The notes below the pieces were generated by a model. It did not search any database and was not told the origin of the DNA. It saw nothing but the letters and a program-made list of their open reading frames with translations. Shown here one piece after another: positions 1 through 6,110 of a stretch of DNA of 7,429 bases; the first letter of the stretch is position 1; each line of letters starts with the position of its first letter. The DNA comes from an uncultured Demequina sp. (GTDB taxonomy: Bacteria > Actinomycetota > Actinomycetes > Actinomycetales > Demequinaceae), in the NCBI GenBank assembly GCA_937925595.1, contig CALALQ010000380.1:1-7429 (forward strand), read 5' to 3'. The position numbers and the translations under genes were made by a program.

Positions 1-1
1 C

Positions 2-250
2 GTCGTGATCTCCGTTGGCGGGCCGCTCACCCCGGTGACGATGGACAACGGCCTCGCGACCACCGCGGCTCGCCTTGCCGCTCGCCACGCGCTGCCTGCC
101 GTCGCGATCACCACTGAACTGAGCGTCGGGCGGCGAGATGTGATGGCCGCAGGGCTGAGCGGAACCCACGAGGGCGAGCCAGGTTCGGACGGGCTGGCGG
201 ATGTGGTGCGGCGCGTGGCGCAGACCTGGGCGCCGCGACGCGATGCGTGA
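2..250 (+). CDS. Glycerate kinase-like protein, C-terminal fragment
   Basis: This frame is open from the left edge to a TGA at 248-250, so only the last 82 or so residues are visible and the true start lies outside. The segment VGRRDVMAAGLSGTHEG followed by LADVVRRVAQTW resembles the C-terminal end of actinobacterial glycerate kinases, which phosphorylate glycerate in the cytoplasm. The position directly upstream of erpA and near ctaC supports this, since glycerate kinase homologues sit beside erpA in other actinomycetes (from memory). The segment VISVGGPLTPVTMDNG lies where the family usually has a GEG-x-x-D...GK motif, and the acidic residues and lysine are not seen there, so the protein may be divergent. 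A GTG at 5 is probably internal. The family call is moderate because most of the protein is missing. Confidence 0.5.
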   Translation, partial: VVISVGGPLTPVTMDNGLATTAARLAARHALPAVAITTELSVGRRDVMAAGLSGTHEGEPGSDGLADVVRRVAQTWAPRRDA

Positions 251-289
251 CTTACGCAACGCGATGTAGGGAATATCGGGGGCGCGTCG

Positions 290-295
290 TACGCT
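290..295 (+). promoter_or_regulatory. Possible -10 element for erpA
   Basis: TACGCT fits the actinobacterial -10 pattern TANNNT and would put the transcription start near 302, giving a 5' leader of about 27 nt that contains the ribosome binding site. No convincing -35 hexamer is seen 16-18 bp upstream. The 78 bp gap from the preceding gene makes a separate erpA promoter plausible but not certain. Confidence 0.3.
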
Positions 296-328
296 GGTAC
301 TCACGGACGCGACAGAAGGGAGCCGCCC

Positions 329-682
329 ATGACAGACACTGCTATCGAGACCAAGGCCCACGGGGTAGTCATCACTGACGCCGCCGCGGCCAAGGTGAAG
401 AGCCTGCTCGAGCAGGAGGGCCGCGACGACCTTCGACTGCGACTCGCAGTGCAGCCGGGAGGCTGCTCCGGTCTTATCTACCAGCTGTACTTCGACGAGC
501 GCACCCTGGATGGGGACGCGATCCGCGACTTCGACGGTGTTGAGGTTGTTGTCGACAAGATGTCCGTCCCGTACCTCGACGGCGCAACGATCGACTTCGC
601 GGACACGATCGAGAAGCAGGGCTTCACGATCGACAATCCCAACGCGTCCAGCTCGTGCGCGTGCGGCGACTCGTTCAGCTAA
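329..682 (+). CDS. erpA: Iron-sulfur cluster insertion protein ErpA (A-type carrier, HesB/IscA family)
   Basis: The 117-residue protein has the usual length and fold pattern of A-type carriers, which hold a [2Fe-2S] or [4Fe-4S] cluster and pass it to apo-enzymes in the cytoplasm. The three cluster-ligand cysteines are present: C46 in PGGCSGL, and C110 and C112 in the C-terminal SCACGDSF. The ATG at 329 is preceded by a strong ribosome binding site, AGAAGGGAG at 314-322, six bases away. The gene is separated by 78 bp from the glycerate kinase-like gene and converges on tusA with only 10 bp between the stop codons. A terminator hairpin follows inside the tusA coding region. Likely clients include Fe-S proteins of respiration such as the Rieske subunit of complex III, but that is inference from context. 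Confidence 0.93.
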   Translation: MTDTAIETKAHGVVITDAAAAKVKSLLEQEGRDDLRLRLAVQPGGCSGLIYQLYFDERTLDGDAIRDFDGVEVVVDKMSVPYLDGATIDFADTIEKQGFTIDNPNASSSCACGDSFS

Positions 683-692
683 AGAGTTCTCT

Positions 693-920
693 TCATCGCA
701 GACGGACGGTGAGGGCGAAAGCCCCGCCGTCCGTTTCTGTTTCTCCGACGAACTCGTTGCCGGTCATGCGGGCCCAGGCGGGCACATCGACGCGAGCGGC
801 TGCGTCCGTGCACTCCACCGTCAGCTCATCGCCCGTGCGCGCGTCAACGGCAGCCTTCGCGAGTTCGATGATGGGCAGCGGGCACAGCATCCCGCGAGCG
901 TCGATTGTGATCTCAGTCAA
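693..920 (-). CDS. TusA-family sulfurtransferase
   Basis: This 75-residue protein matches the TusA/SirA family, small cytosolic proteins that carry a persulfide sulfur on a single cysteine. The diagnostic CPxP motif is present as CPLP at residues 13-16 with the sulfur-carrying C13, inside DARGMLCPLPIIEL, followed by the amphipathic helix. The TTG at 918-920 is chosen as start because it gives the normal family length and lies nine bases after GGGAG (934-930). A longer in-frame reading to 1031 would only read desulfurase sequence in a wrong frame. The gene overlaps the end of the desulfurase-like gene by 8 bases (913-920), so translation is probably coupled. In other actinomycetes this domain is fused to the C-terminus of a desulfurase (see the frame junction entry). 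The partner it receives sulfur from or gives it to is unknown. Confidence 0.85.
   Translation of the reverse strand: MTEITIDARGMLCPLPIIELAKAAVDARTGDELTVECTDAAARVDVPAWARMTGNEFVGETETDGGAFALTVRLR
702..744 (+). terminator. Rho-independent terminator of erpA, lying inside tusA
   Basis: ACGGACGG (702-709) pairs with CCGTCCGT (727-734). After a small internal loop, an inner GGGC-GAAA-GCCC stem-tetraloop (713-724) closes the hairpin. A T-rich run TTTCTGTTTCT follows from 734, giving a classical terminator orientation on the plus strand, 20 bp after the erpA stop. The whole structure lies in the last codons of tusA on the opposite strand. Confidence 0.75.
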
Positions 921-934
921 TGGGGGGCGCTCCC
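913..934 (-). other. Frame junction between desulfurase-like gene and tusA at a run of six C
   Basis: On the minus strand the desulfurase frame reads GCG CCC CCC ATT GAC TGA, while the tusA frame is +1 to it (CGC CCC CCA TTG ACT GAG). The run of six C occupies 922-927. Removing one C would join the two frames into a single open reading frame with no stop between them. This may be a genuine split with a TTG restart, a +1 frameshift site or a homopolymer base-call error. The GGGAG at 934-930 is compatible with a restart. Confidence 0.6.
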
Positions 935-2046
935 GCCTGTTGTCGCAGGTCCTCGATCGCGCTCGTGACCGCTGCCAGGAAACGCTCGATGTCGTCGCTC
1001 GTGATGCCGGGATGCAGAGCGAGGCGCACATTGCCGTGCGTCAGCGAGCCGACGGCGCCGAGCACTCGCGAGGGCTCGAGAGTGCTCGTGGTGCACGCCG
1101 AGCCTGAACCGACAGCAAAGCCCTCCTGGTCGAGCCGGCTGAGCAGCGCCTCGCCGCCCACGTAGAGGCACGAGAACGTCACGACGTGCGGGAGTCGGCT
1201 CTCCGGGTCTCCCACCACATCGACGCCGGGAACCGCGGCCATGCGCTCGCGAACCCGGTCGATGAGCTCGGCCTGGCGCGTCGCCTCCGCGTCCGCGTTC
1301 TCGAGCCGCTCCTGCAGCGCGACGGCCGCGGCAAGGGCAAGCGGCACGCTCACGCCACCGGGCGCCCAGTCATCGCCTTCGGGCCACGCCGGCAGCCAGC
1401 GCGTGTGGGGACGCAGCGCGATCACACCAATGCCCGACGGCCCGCCCCAGTCCGCAGGATTCATCGCCAAGGCGTCCCACGCCTCGGGAGCGGCGATGTG
1501 TCCGATGGAACTGGTGGCGTCGACGATGAGCGGCACTCCGCGCTGGGACGTCACCTCGTGGACCGCGGCAAGATCCTGCACCGTTCCCAGCTCGTGGTTC
1601 GCGTGCTGGATGGCCACGATCGCCACGCCAGGATCGATGAGTTCCTGTGCAAGCGCGTCAAGGTTCACGTGGCCGAGGCTGTCGACAGGCACCTCGCGTG
1701 GGGGAGCGCCAGCCATGAACGATGCGGCGTGGATGACAGCGTCGCGCTCGATCGCGCTCACGACGACGTCCGACCGGCCCCTGCGCGCCGTCCAGATGCC
1801 CGCGACGAGCTTCTCGATCGCCGCCACCCCCGACGGCACGAAGTGAATGTCCTCAGCCCTGGCGCCCACAGCGTCGGCGATTGCCTGTCGAGAACCCTCG
1901 AGCAGCGACCGGGCGCGCCGCGACTCGGTGCTGAGGCGGTCCGGATCCGCCCAACCCTCCGCGAAACCCGCGCTGAGCGCGTCGATGGTGCGCGGGGACA
2001 GGGGAGCAGACCCGCCAGAGTCCAAATACGTGCGGGGTGCTGACAT
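913..2046 (-). CDS. Cysteine desulfurase-like protein (class V aminotransferase fold) with eroded PLP site
   Basis: The 377-residue protein has the overall length and order of IscS/NifS-type desulfurases, which take sulfur from cysteine as a persulfide. Seen and conserved: ANHELGTVQD (N150), VDAT (D176, the PLP-ring aspartate), GGPSGIG (201-207), the active loop SGSACTTSTLEPSRVL with C318, and R341 in NVRLAL. Not conserved: the position of the PLP Schiff-base lysine (family S-x-H-K-x-x-G-P) is N-P-A-D199-W-G-G-P. The PLP-stacking histidine is R101 (IERDAVIHAA), the usual Q of VDATQS is S179, and the phosphate-site Thr is absent from PSGVAAIE. Ordinary desulfurase activity is therefore doubtful. 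The ATG at 2046 is chosen because homology starts at once (TYLDSGGSAPLSP) and the upstream frame runs into ctaC. No Shine-Dalgarno is seen, and a TACCGT box six bases upstream suggests a leaderless mRNA. tusA follows with an 8-base overlap. Confidence 0.8.
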   Translation of the reverse strand: MSAPRTYLDSGGSAPLSPRTIDALSAGFAEGWADPDRLSTESRRARSLLEGSRQAIADAVGARAEDIHFVPSGVAAIEKLVAGIWTARRGRSDVVVSAIERDAVIHAASFMAGAPPREVPVDSLGHVNLDALAQELIDPGVAIVAIQHANHELGTVQDLAAVHEVTSQRGVPLIVDATSSIGHIAAPEAWDALAMNPADWGGPSGIGVIALRPHTRWLPAWPEGDDWAPGGVSVPLALAAAVALQERLENADAEATRQAELIDRVRERMAAVPGVDVVGDPESRLPHVVTFSCLYVGGEALLSRLDQEGFAVGSGSACTTSTLEPSRVLGAVGSLTHGNVRLALHPGITSDDIERFLAAVTSAIEDLRQQAGAPPID

Positions 2047-2052
2047 GGCATC

Positions 2053-2058
2053 ACGGTA
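2053..2058 (-). promoter_or_regulatory. -10 box of a leaderless promoter for the desulfurase-like gene
   Basis: On the minus strand TACCGT fits TANNNT and is followed by exactly six bases and then the ATG at 2046, the spacing expected when transcription starts at the start codon. No Shine-Dalgarno precedes this ATG, which agrees with a leaderless transcript. No good -35 is seen at normal spacing. Its first bases overlap the left arm of the palindrome 2056-2069. Confidence 0.5.
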
Positions 2059-2069
2059 TCGCGCGATAC
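2056..2069. promoter_or_regulatory. Perfect 14 bp palindrome, candidate operator between divergent promoters
   Basis: GTATCGCGCGATAC equals its own reverse complement. It lies at the centre of the 32 bp gap between the desulfurase-like gene and ctaC, and each arm supplies the TAC of one of the two outward-facing -10 boxes. A dimeric regulator bound here would cover both promoters. The regulator is not identifiable from the sequence. Confidence 0.45.
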
Positions 2070-2072
2070 ACT
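2067..2072 (+). promoter_or_regulatory. -10 box of a leaderless promoter for ctaC
   Basis: TACACT fits TANNNT and is followed by six bases and then the GTG at 2079, so transcription probably starts at the start codon. There is no Shine-Dalgarno before this GTG. A CTGACA resembling a -35 box lies at 2040-2045, but the 21 bp spacer is longer than usual, so it may not be used. Confidence 0.5.
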
Positions 2073-2078
2073 GGCCGG

Positions 2079-2954
2079 GTGTCCAACAGCCCTCGTTCGC
2101 GCGCACCCAAAATCGCCCTCGCGAGTACCGGTGCGGCTCTTCTTGTTGCCCTATTAGCAGGTTGTTCAACCGGCATTGAGAACGGCGCACTGCCGTCGAC
2201 GCCGGAGATCACCAACCAGACCGGTCGAATCATCGCCCTCTGGAACGGATCGTGGATCGCCGCGCTCGGCGTCGGCCTCGTCACGTGGGGCCTGATCCTG
2301 TGGTGTGTCGCGGTCTACCGCAAGCGCAAGGACGACAGCAAGCTGCCGCCCCAGACGCGCGCGCACCTGCCCCTTGAGCTCATGTACACGGCGCTGCCGC
2401 TGATCATGATCGCGGTGCTGTTCCGCTTCACTGCCACGGACATCGCGGAGATCAAGGACACCTCTGCCACGCCGGATTACACGATTGAGATCATCGGCAA
2501 GCAGTGGAGCTGGGACTTCAACTACACGGACGACGACACGCACCTCGCGGGCGTCCAGGCGCAGCTCACCGGTGAGGAGGGCGTCGAGGAGACCCTTCCG
2601 ACGCTGTACCTGCCCGTCGACAAGCGCATCGAGTTCCACATCATGTCCCGCGACGTGATCCACTCGTTCTGGATCCCCGCGTTCCTCTACAAGACGGATG
2701 CCATCCCCGGACGAGAGAGCGTGTTCCAGGTGATCCCCACCAAGGAGGGGTTCTACAAGGGCAAGTGCGCTGAGCTCTGTGGCGAGTACCACGCCTCGAT
2801 GCTCTTCAACGTCAAGGTTGTCTCACAGGAGGAGTACGACGCTCACATGGAGTGGCTCCGAGCAAACGGCGGCGATGGCCAGCTTGGCATCGAGTACAGC
2901 CGTGACCAGGTGGTCAAGATCACGCAGGACCAGGCAGCGGAGGAGAACCACTGA
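2079..2954 (+). CDS. ctaC: Cytochrome c oxidase subunit II (aa3-type), lipoprotein precursor
   Basis: This 291-residue protein is the CuA subunit, which takes electrons from cytochrome c (in actinobacteria the di-heme QcrC) and passes them to heme a of subunit I. An N-terminal signal with lipobox LLAGC (C29) indicates cleavage and lipid attachment outside the membrane. Two membrane helices lie near 51-80 and 97-118. The aromatic patch QWSWDFNY is at 142-149. The CuA ligands are all present: H195 (DVIHSFW), C230, E232 and C234 (CAELC), H238 and M241. There is no fused cytochrome c domain. The GTG at 2079 is preferred because it gives a normal signal peptide and sits correctly behind a -10 box. 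An in-frame start at 2037 would overlap the divergent gene. The stop overlaps the ctaD start by one base (TGATG), so the two genes are translationally coupled. Confidence 0.95.
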   Translation: MSNSPRSRAPKIALASTGAALLVALLAGCSTGIENGALPSTPEITNQTGRIIALWNGSWIAALGVGLVTWGLILWCVAVYRKRKDDSKLPPQTRAHLPLELMYTALPLIMIAVLFRFTATDIAEIKDTSATPDYTIEIIGKQWSWDFNYTDDDTHLAGVQAQLTGEEGVEETLPTLYLPVDKRIEFHIMSRDVIHSFWIPAFLYKTDAIPGRESVFQVIPTKEGFYKGKCAELCGEYHASMLFNVKVVSQEEYDAHMEWLRANGGDGQLGIEYSRDQVVKITQDQAAEENH

Positions 2955-4714
2955 TGGCTACCGTCGCATATGAGGCCGACGCTGCTGGCATCGAGGCTCC
3001 CGCCGTTCCGGTGGCGCCTCGCAAGGCCGGCTCGCTCGTCGTCAACTGGATCACGTCGACTGACCACAAGGTCATCGGCAAGCTGTACCTGATCACCTCG
3101 TTCTTCTTCTTCATCGTGGGCGGTCTGCTCGCGCTGCTCATCCGTGCGGAGCTCTTCGAGCCCGGCATGCAGGTGGTGCAGTCAGCGGAGCAGTACAACC
3201 AGCTGTTCACGATGCACGGCACGATCATGCTGCTGCTGTTCGCGACGCCGCTGTTCGCGGGCTTTGCCAACATCATTGGCCCCCTGCAGATCGGTGCCCC
3301 GGACGTCGCGTTCCCGCGACTGAACATGCTTGCGTATTGGCTGTACCTCTTTGGTGGCCTCATCGCGATGGCCGGATTCTTCACGCCGCAGGGCGCCGCA
3401 TCGTTCGGCTGGTTCGCCTACGCACCCTTGTCGAACTCCATCTACTCACCGTCGCTTGGTGGCGACCTGTGGGTCTTTGGTCTCGCGCTTGGTGGCTTTG
3501 GAACCATCCTCGGTGCCGTCAACTTCATCACCACCATCGTGACGATGCGCGCACCCGGAATGACCATGTTCCGCATGCCCATCTTCTCGTGGAACATCCT
3601 CGTGACGTCGATGCTCGTGTTGATCGCGTTCCCGCCCCTTGCAGCCGCGCTGCTTGCGCTGGGTTCGGACCGTCAGCTCCACTCGCAGGTGTTCAACCCG
3701 GACAACGGTGGTGCCATCCTGTGGCAGCACCTGTTCTGGTTCTTTGGCCACCCAGAGGTGTACATCATCGCGCTCCCGTTCTTCGGCATCATCACCGAGA
3801 TCATCCCGGTGTTCTCGCGCAAGCCGCTGTTCGGCTACACGGGCATGGTGTACGCGACTATCGCGATCGCCGCGCTGTCCGTGACGGTGTGGGCCCACCA
3901 CATGTACGTCACGGACGCCGTGCTGCTGCCGTTCTTCGCGTTCATGACCATGCTCATTGCCGTGCCGACTGGTGTGAAGTTCTTCAATTGGATCGGCACC
4001 ATGTGGCGAGGCAAACTCACGTTTGAGACGCCCATGCTGTGGGCCATCGGCTTCCTCATCACGTTCCTCTTCGGCGGCCTCACCGGCATCATCCTGTCCT
4101 CGCCGCCGCTGGACTTCCAGCTGTCCGACTCCTACTTCGTGGTGGCCCACTTCCACTACGTGGTGTTCGGCACCGTGGTCTTCGCGATGTTCGCTGGCTT
4201 CTACTTCTGGTGGCCAAAGTTCACGGGCCGCATGCTCAACGAGCGCCTGGGCAAGATTCACTTCTGGATGCTGTTCATTGGGTTCCACGTGACGTTCCTC
4301 ATCCAGCACTGGCTGGGTGTTGACGGCATGGCGCGTCGCTACGTCGACTACATGCCTGAGGACGGCTTCACGTTCATGAACCAGGTCTCCACGGCCGGCT
4401 CCGTGCTGCTCGCGCTGTCGACGCTGCCGTTCCTGTGGAATGTGTACATCACACAGCGCAAGGCGCCCCAGGTGCTCGCTGACGACCCGTGGGGCTTCGG
4501 CAACTCGCTCGAGTGGGCGACCTCGAGCCCGCCGCCGCGCCACAACTTCACCTCGATCCCGCGCATCCGCTCCGAGCGCCCCGCGTTCGACCTGCACCAC
4601 CCGGAGGCGGCCGCGATCGACCACGCTCACAGCGCCAACGACCCGATGGTCGACGACGCAGAAGTTGAGACGGATGACTCCGCAGAGGACTCCGCCAAGG
4701 ACAAGGGAGAGTAG
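2954..4714 (+). CDS. ctaD: Cytochrome c oxidase subunit I (aa3-type, A1 class)
   Basis: The 586-residue catalytic subunit reduces O2 to water at the heme a3-CuB site and pumps protons. About twelve membrane helices are visible. Low-spin heme a ligands are H88 (FTMHGTIM) and H401. H399 (HFHYVVFG) binds heme a3. CuB ligands are H266, H315 and H316 (AHHMYVTDA), and Y270 would be the cross-linked tyrosine (GHPEVY). E268 in the same motif is the D-channel glutamate of A1-class oxidases, with D117 and N124 at the channel entrance. K342 (PTGVKFFNW) is the K-channel lysine. All key residues are intact. The ATG at 2954 follows GGAGGAG (2939-2945) by eight bases. The C-terminal tail after about residue 546 has several histidines and then turns strongly acidic, a non-catalytic extension on the cytoplasmic side. 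ctaF follows after 3 bp. Confidence 0.97.
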   Translation: MATVAYEADAAGIEAPAVPVAPRKAGSLVVNWITSTDHKVIGKLYLITSFFFFIVGGLLALLIRAELFEPGMQVVQSAEQYNQLFTMHGTIMLLLFATPLFAGFANIIGPLQIGAPDVAFPRLNMLAYWLYLFGGLIAMAGFFTPQGAASFGWFAYAPLSNSIYSPSLGGDLWVFGLALGGFGTILGAVNFITTIVTMRAPGMTMFRMPIFSWNILVTSMLVLIAFPPLAAALLALGSDRQLHSQVFNPDNGGAILWQHLFWFFGHPEVYIIALPFFGIITEIIPVFSRKPLFGYTGMVYATIAIAALSVTVWAHHMYVTDAVLLPFFAFMTMLIAVPTGVKFFNWIGTMWRGKLTFETPMLWAIGFLITFLFGGLTGIILSSPPLDFQLSDSYFVVAHFHYVVFGTVVFAMFAGFYFWWPKFTGRMLNERLGKIHFWMLFIGFHVTFLIQHWLGVDGMARRYVDYMPEDGFTFMNQVSTAGSVLLALSTLPFLWNVYITQRKAPQVLADDPWGFGNSLEWATSSPPPRHNFTSIPRIRSERPAFDLHHPEAAAIDHAHSANDPMVDDAEVETDDSAEDSAKDKGE

Positions 4715-4717
4715 GCC

Positions 4718-5119
4718 ATGAATCGCGAAGCGAACGTCTTCTACCTTCCCTCGTTCTTCTTCTTTATCGCGGCGATCGTCTACGGCTCGCTGACGGGCTG
4801 GGGCGAGTGGGTCGGCATCGTCTGCATCGCTCTGACCGGTGGCATGTTCATCATGGTCGGCGTGTACTTCAAGATGCTCGCCAAGCGTCACGGTGAGCGT
4901 CCTGAGGACCGCAACGACGCCGAGATCTCCGAGCTCGCAGGCGAGCAGGGAATCTTCGCGCCGTGGTCCTGGTGGCCGCTCATCCTCGCAGGTGCTGCCG
5001 CCCTCGGCTTCGCCGCGCTGGCGATCGACTGGTGGCTCATGGCACCGGCAGCTGTGCTCGGCGTGATCGGCCTGGTGGGCTGGGTCTTCGAGTTCTCTCG
5101 CGGCCAGCACGCTCACTGA
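4718..5119 (+). CDS. ctaF: Cytochrome c oxidase subunit IV (actinobacterial CtaF)
   Basis: This 133-residue, four-helix membrane protein matches actinobacterial subunit IV, an accessory subunit of the aa3 oxidase with no cofactor of its own. Helices lie near residues 7-25, 31-53, 83-104 and 107-125. A charged cytoplasmic loop (KRHGERPEDRNDAEISEL) separates the two pairs, and the conserved GIFAPWSWWPL begins the third helix. The ATG at 4718 is preceded by AAGGGAGAG, and the ctaD stop is only 3 bp upstream, so the three cta genes form one operon. Subunit III (ctaE) is absent here; in actinomycetes it normally lies with qcrC-qcrA-qcrB. A terminator hairpin follows directly. Confidence 0.93.
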   Translation: MNREANVFYLPSFFFFIAAIVYGSLTGWGEWVGIVCIALTGGMFIMVGVYFKMLAKRHGERPEDRNDAEISELAGEQGIFAPWSWWPLILAGAAALGFAALAIDWWLMAPAAVLGVIGLVGWVFEFSRGQHAH

Positions 5120-5123
5120 GCGC

Positions 5124-5177
5124 ACACAGCTCCAGCCGCCCGGCTCTCCATTACGGAGGCCGGGCGGTTTGCTGTGT
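5124..5177 (+). terminator. Terminator of the ctaCDF operon
   Basis: CCGCCCGGC (5136-5144) pairs perfectly with GCCGGGCGG (5159-5167) around a short loop that adds a few more pairs (CTCC/GGAG). An outer seven-base repeat ACACAGC (5124-5130) / GCTGTGT (5171-5177) can lengthen the stem. The following T-tract is weak (TTT). It begins 5 bp after the ctaF stop. Confidence 0.7.
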
Positions 5178-5382
5178 ACGGAAGGCGAGCCAGCGTCGGG
5201 CAGGAGAGAACCAGCCCAAACCCCAAGGCGCCTCCTGGAACGCTCCGCACGGACGCTGTGACTCCGGTGAAGGCTGTGACACGCAACCTGCCGTCCGACG
5301 GTCACATTCGCAACATGTGTCCCAACGCCCGTGCGGAGCGTTCCGCTGGGCACAGGCGGGGTGTCAGGTGCCTGGAGCACGC
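5178..5382. other. Gene-free stretch between two convergent operons
   Basis: No open frame here looks coding: those present lack a ribosome binding site and a recognisable product. The stretch holds the 16 bp inverted repeat at 5237-5344, two copies of GCTGTGAC (5255-5262 and 5273-5280), and a GTCACA at 5301-5306 that is the reverse complement of TGTGAC. No tRNA, transposase or CRISPR is seen. Confidence 0.5.
5237..5344. repeat. Perfect 16 bp inverted repeat enclosing 76 bp
   Basis: GGAACGCTCCGCACGG (5237-5252) is the exact reverse complement of CCGTGCGGAGCGTTCC (5329-5344). The 76 bp between the arms contain further small complementary pieces: TGTGAC (5275-5280) / GTCACA (5301-5306), CCGTC/GACGG at 5291-5300, and GACAC/GTGTC. 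Neither arm is followed by a T-run, and both neighbouring genes have their own terminators. It could be a structured RNA, a small non-autonomous element or a relic. No target-site duplication is evident. Confidence 0.6.
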
Positions 5383-5416
5383 GAAAGGGCCCCCAGCACT
5401 CGCTGAGGGCCCTTTC
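5383..5416 (-). terminator. Terminator of sodA (symmetric, probably bidirectional)
   Basis: GAAAGGGCCC (5383-5392) pairs with GGGCCCTTTC (5407-5416), and after one mismatch CAGC pairs with GCTG around the loop ACTC. Read on the minus strand the stem ends in CCCTTTC, 20 bp after the sodA stop. The AAA...TTT ends allow function from either side. Confidence 0.75.
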
Positions 5417-5436
5417 AGAGCTTGGTGTGGTGCGAC

Positions 5437-6054
5437 CTAGAGGTTCACGTGCTCCATCGAGACTGCGTTCGCGAAGCGCTCCTGGACGTTCGCCCAGTTC
5501 ACGACGTTCCACCAGGCCTTGACGTAGTCGGCCTTGACGTTCTTGTACTGCAGGTAGAACGCGTGCTCCCACATGTCGAGCGTGAGCAGCGGCACCAGAC
5601 CGATCGGCACATTGCCCTGCTGGTCGTACAGCTGGACGATGAGCAGCTTCTTGGCGATGGTGTCCCACGCAAGGATCGACCAGCCGGATCCGAAGATCGT
5701 CATGGCGTTGTTGGTGAAGTGCGCCTGGAACTTGTCGAACGAGCCGAAGTCGTTGTCGATCGCGGCAGCGAGTTCACCGGTGGGCTTGTCGCCGCCCTCG
5801 GGGGAGAGGTTGGTCCAGAAGATCGAGTGGTTGGTGTGGCCGCCGAGGTTGAACGCGAGGGCGCGCTCAATGCCGGCGACGGCGCCGAAGTTGCCCGTCT
5901 CGCGAGCCTCCGCAAGCTGCTCGAGCGCCGTGTTCGCGCCAGCGACATACGCGGCGTGGTGCTTGGAGTGGTGCAGCTCCATGATCTGGCCGGCGATGTG
6001 CGGGTCGAGCGCACCGTAGTCGTAGGCAAGATCGGGCAGGCTGTAAACGGCCAT
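5437..6054 (-). CDS. sodA: Superoxide dismutase, Mn/Fe family (Mn-type predicted)
   Basis: The 205-residue enzyme converts superoxide to O2 and H2O2 in the cytoplasm; no signal peptide is seen. The four metal ligands are H28 (MELHHSKHH), H76 ([10 protein letters not shown]), D160 and H164 ([11 protein letters not shown]). G72 and Q145 (YDQQGN) are as in Mn enzymes. The closely similar Fe-dependent M. tuberculosis SodA has histidine at the position of Q145, so manganese is the likelier metal, although cambialistic use is possible. The ATG at 6054 is chosen because the family begins with MAxYxLPDL and GGAGG lies five bases upstream (6064-6060). An in-frame ATG at 6066 abuts that ribosome binding site. 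The gene is flanked by its own terminator and a roughly 100 bp leader, so it is a single unit placed between the complex IV and complex III genes. Confidence 0.96.
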   Translation of the reverse strand: MAVYSLPDLAYDYGALDPHIAGQIMELHHSKHHAAYVAGANTALEQLAEARETGNFGAVAGIERALAFNLGGHTNHSIFWTNLSPEGGDKPTGELAAAIDNDFGSFDKFQAHFTNNAMTIFGSGWSILAWDTIAKKLLIVQLYDQQGNVPIGLVPLLTLDMWEHAFYLQYKNVKADYVKAWWNVVNWANVQERFANAVSMEHVNL

Positions 6055-6072
6055 GCTTTCCTCCATCGTCGT

Positions 6073-6092
6073 GCCCAGGCGGCGCCCAGGCG
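6073..6092. repeat. Tandem GCCCAGGCG repeat in the sodA leader
   Basis: GCCCAGGCG occurs at 6073-6081 and again at 6084-6092, a period of 11 bp or about one helical turn. It lies 19-38 bp upstream of the sodA ATG and just outside the ribosome binding site. It may bind a regulator or affect the leader RNA, or it may be chance in GC-rich sequence. Confidence 0.35.
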
Positions 6093-6110
6093 ATTACCGG
6101 GAACTCTTCG

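Noticed and set aside
682..693. AAGAG/CTCTT inverted repeat between erpA and tusA
   Set aside because: The two-base loop and short AT-rich stem make a functional hairpin unlikely. The stronger terminator lies just beyond.
921..1031. Longer N-terminus for TusA starting at 1031
   Set aside because: The added 37 residues read desulfurase codons in another frame and show no TusA similarity. The TTG at 920 gives the family length.
2037..2078. Upstream start of ctaC at 2037
   Set aside because: It would overlap the divergent gene, place residues before the signal peptide and lie upstream of the -10 box. The GTG at 2079 fits better.
5191..5202. CAGCGTCGGGCA, identical to 12 bases at 6155-6166
   Set aside because: The second copy is one arm of the qcrB hairpin. 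The first has no partner arm, and a 12-base match in GC-rich DNA is weak evidence of a repeat family.
3446..5668. A 740-codon open frame on the minus strand across ctaD and ctaF
   Set aside because: It is antisense to two certain genes, is rich in R, H, E and D as expected for a high-GC shadow frame, and has no recognisable domain.
6055..6066. sodA start at the ATG at 6066
   Set aside because: This ATG abuts the ribosome binding site of the ATG at 6054, and family proteins begin at the latter.
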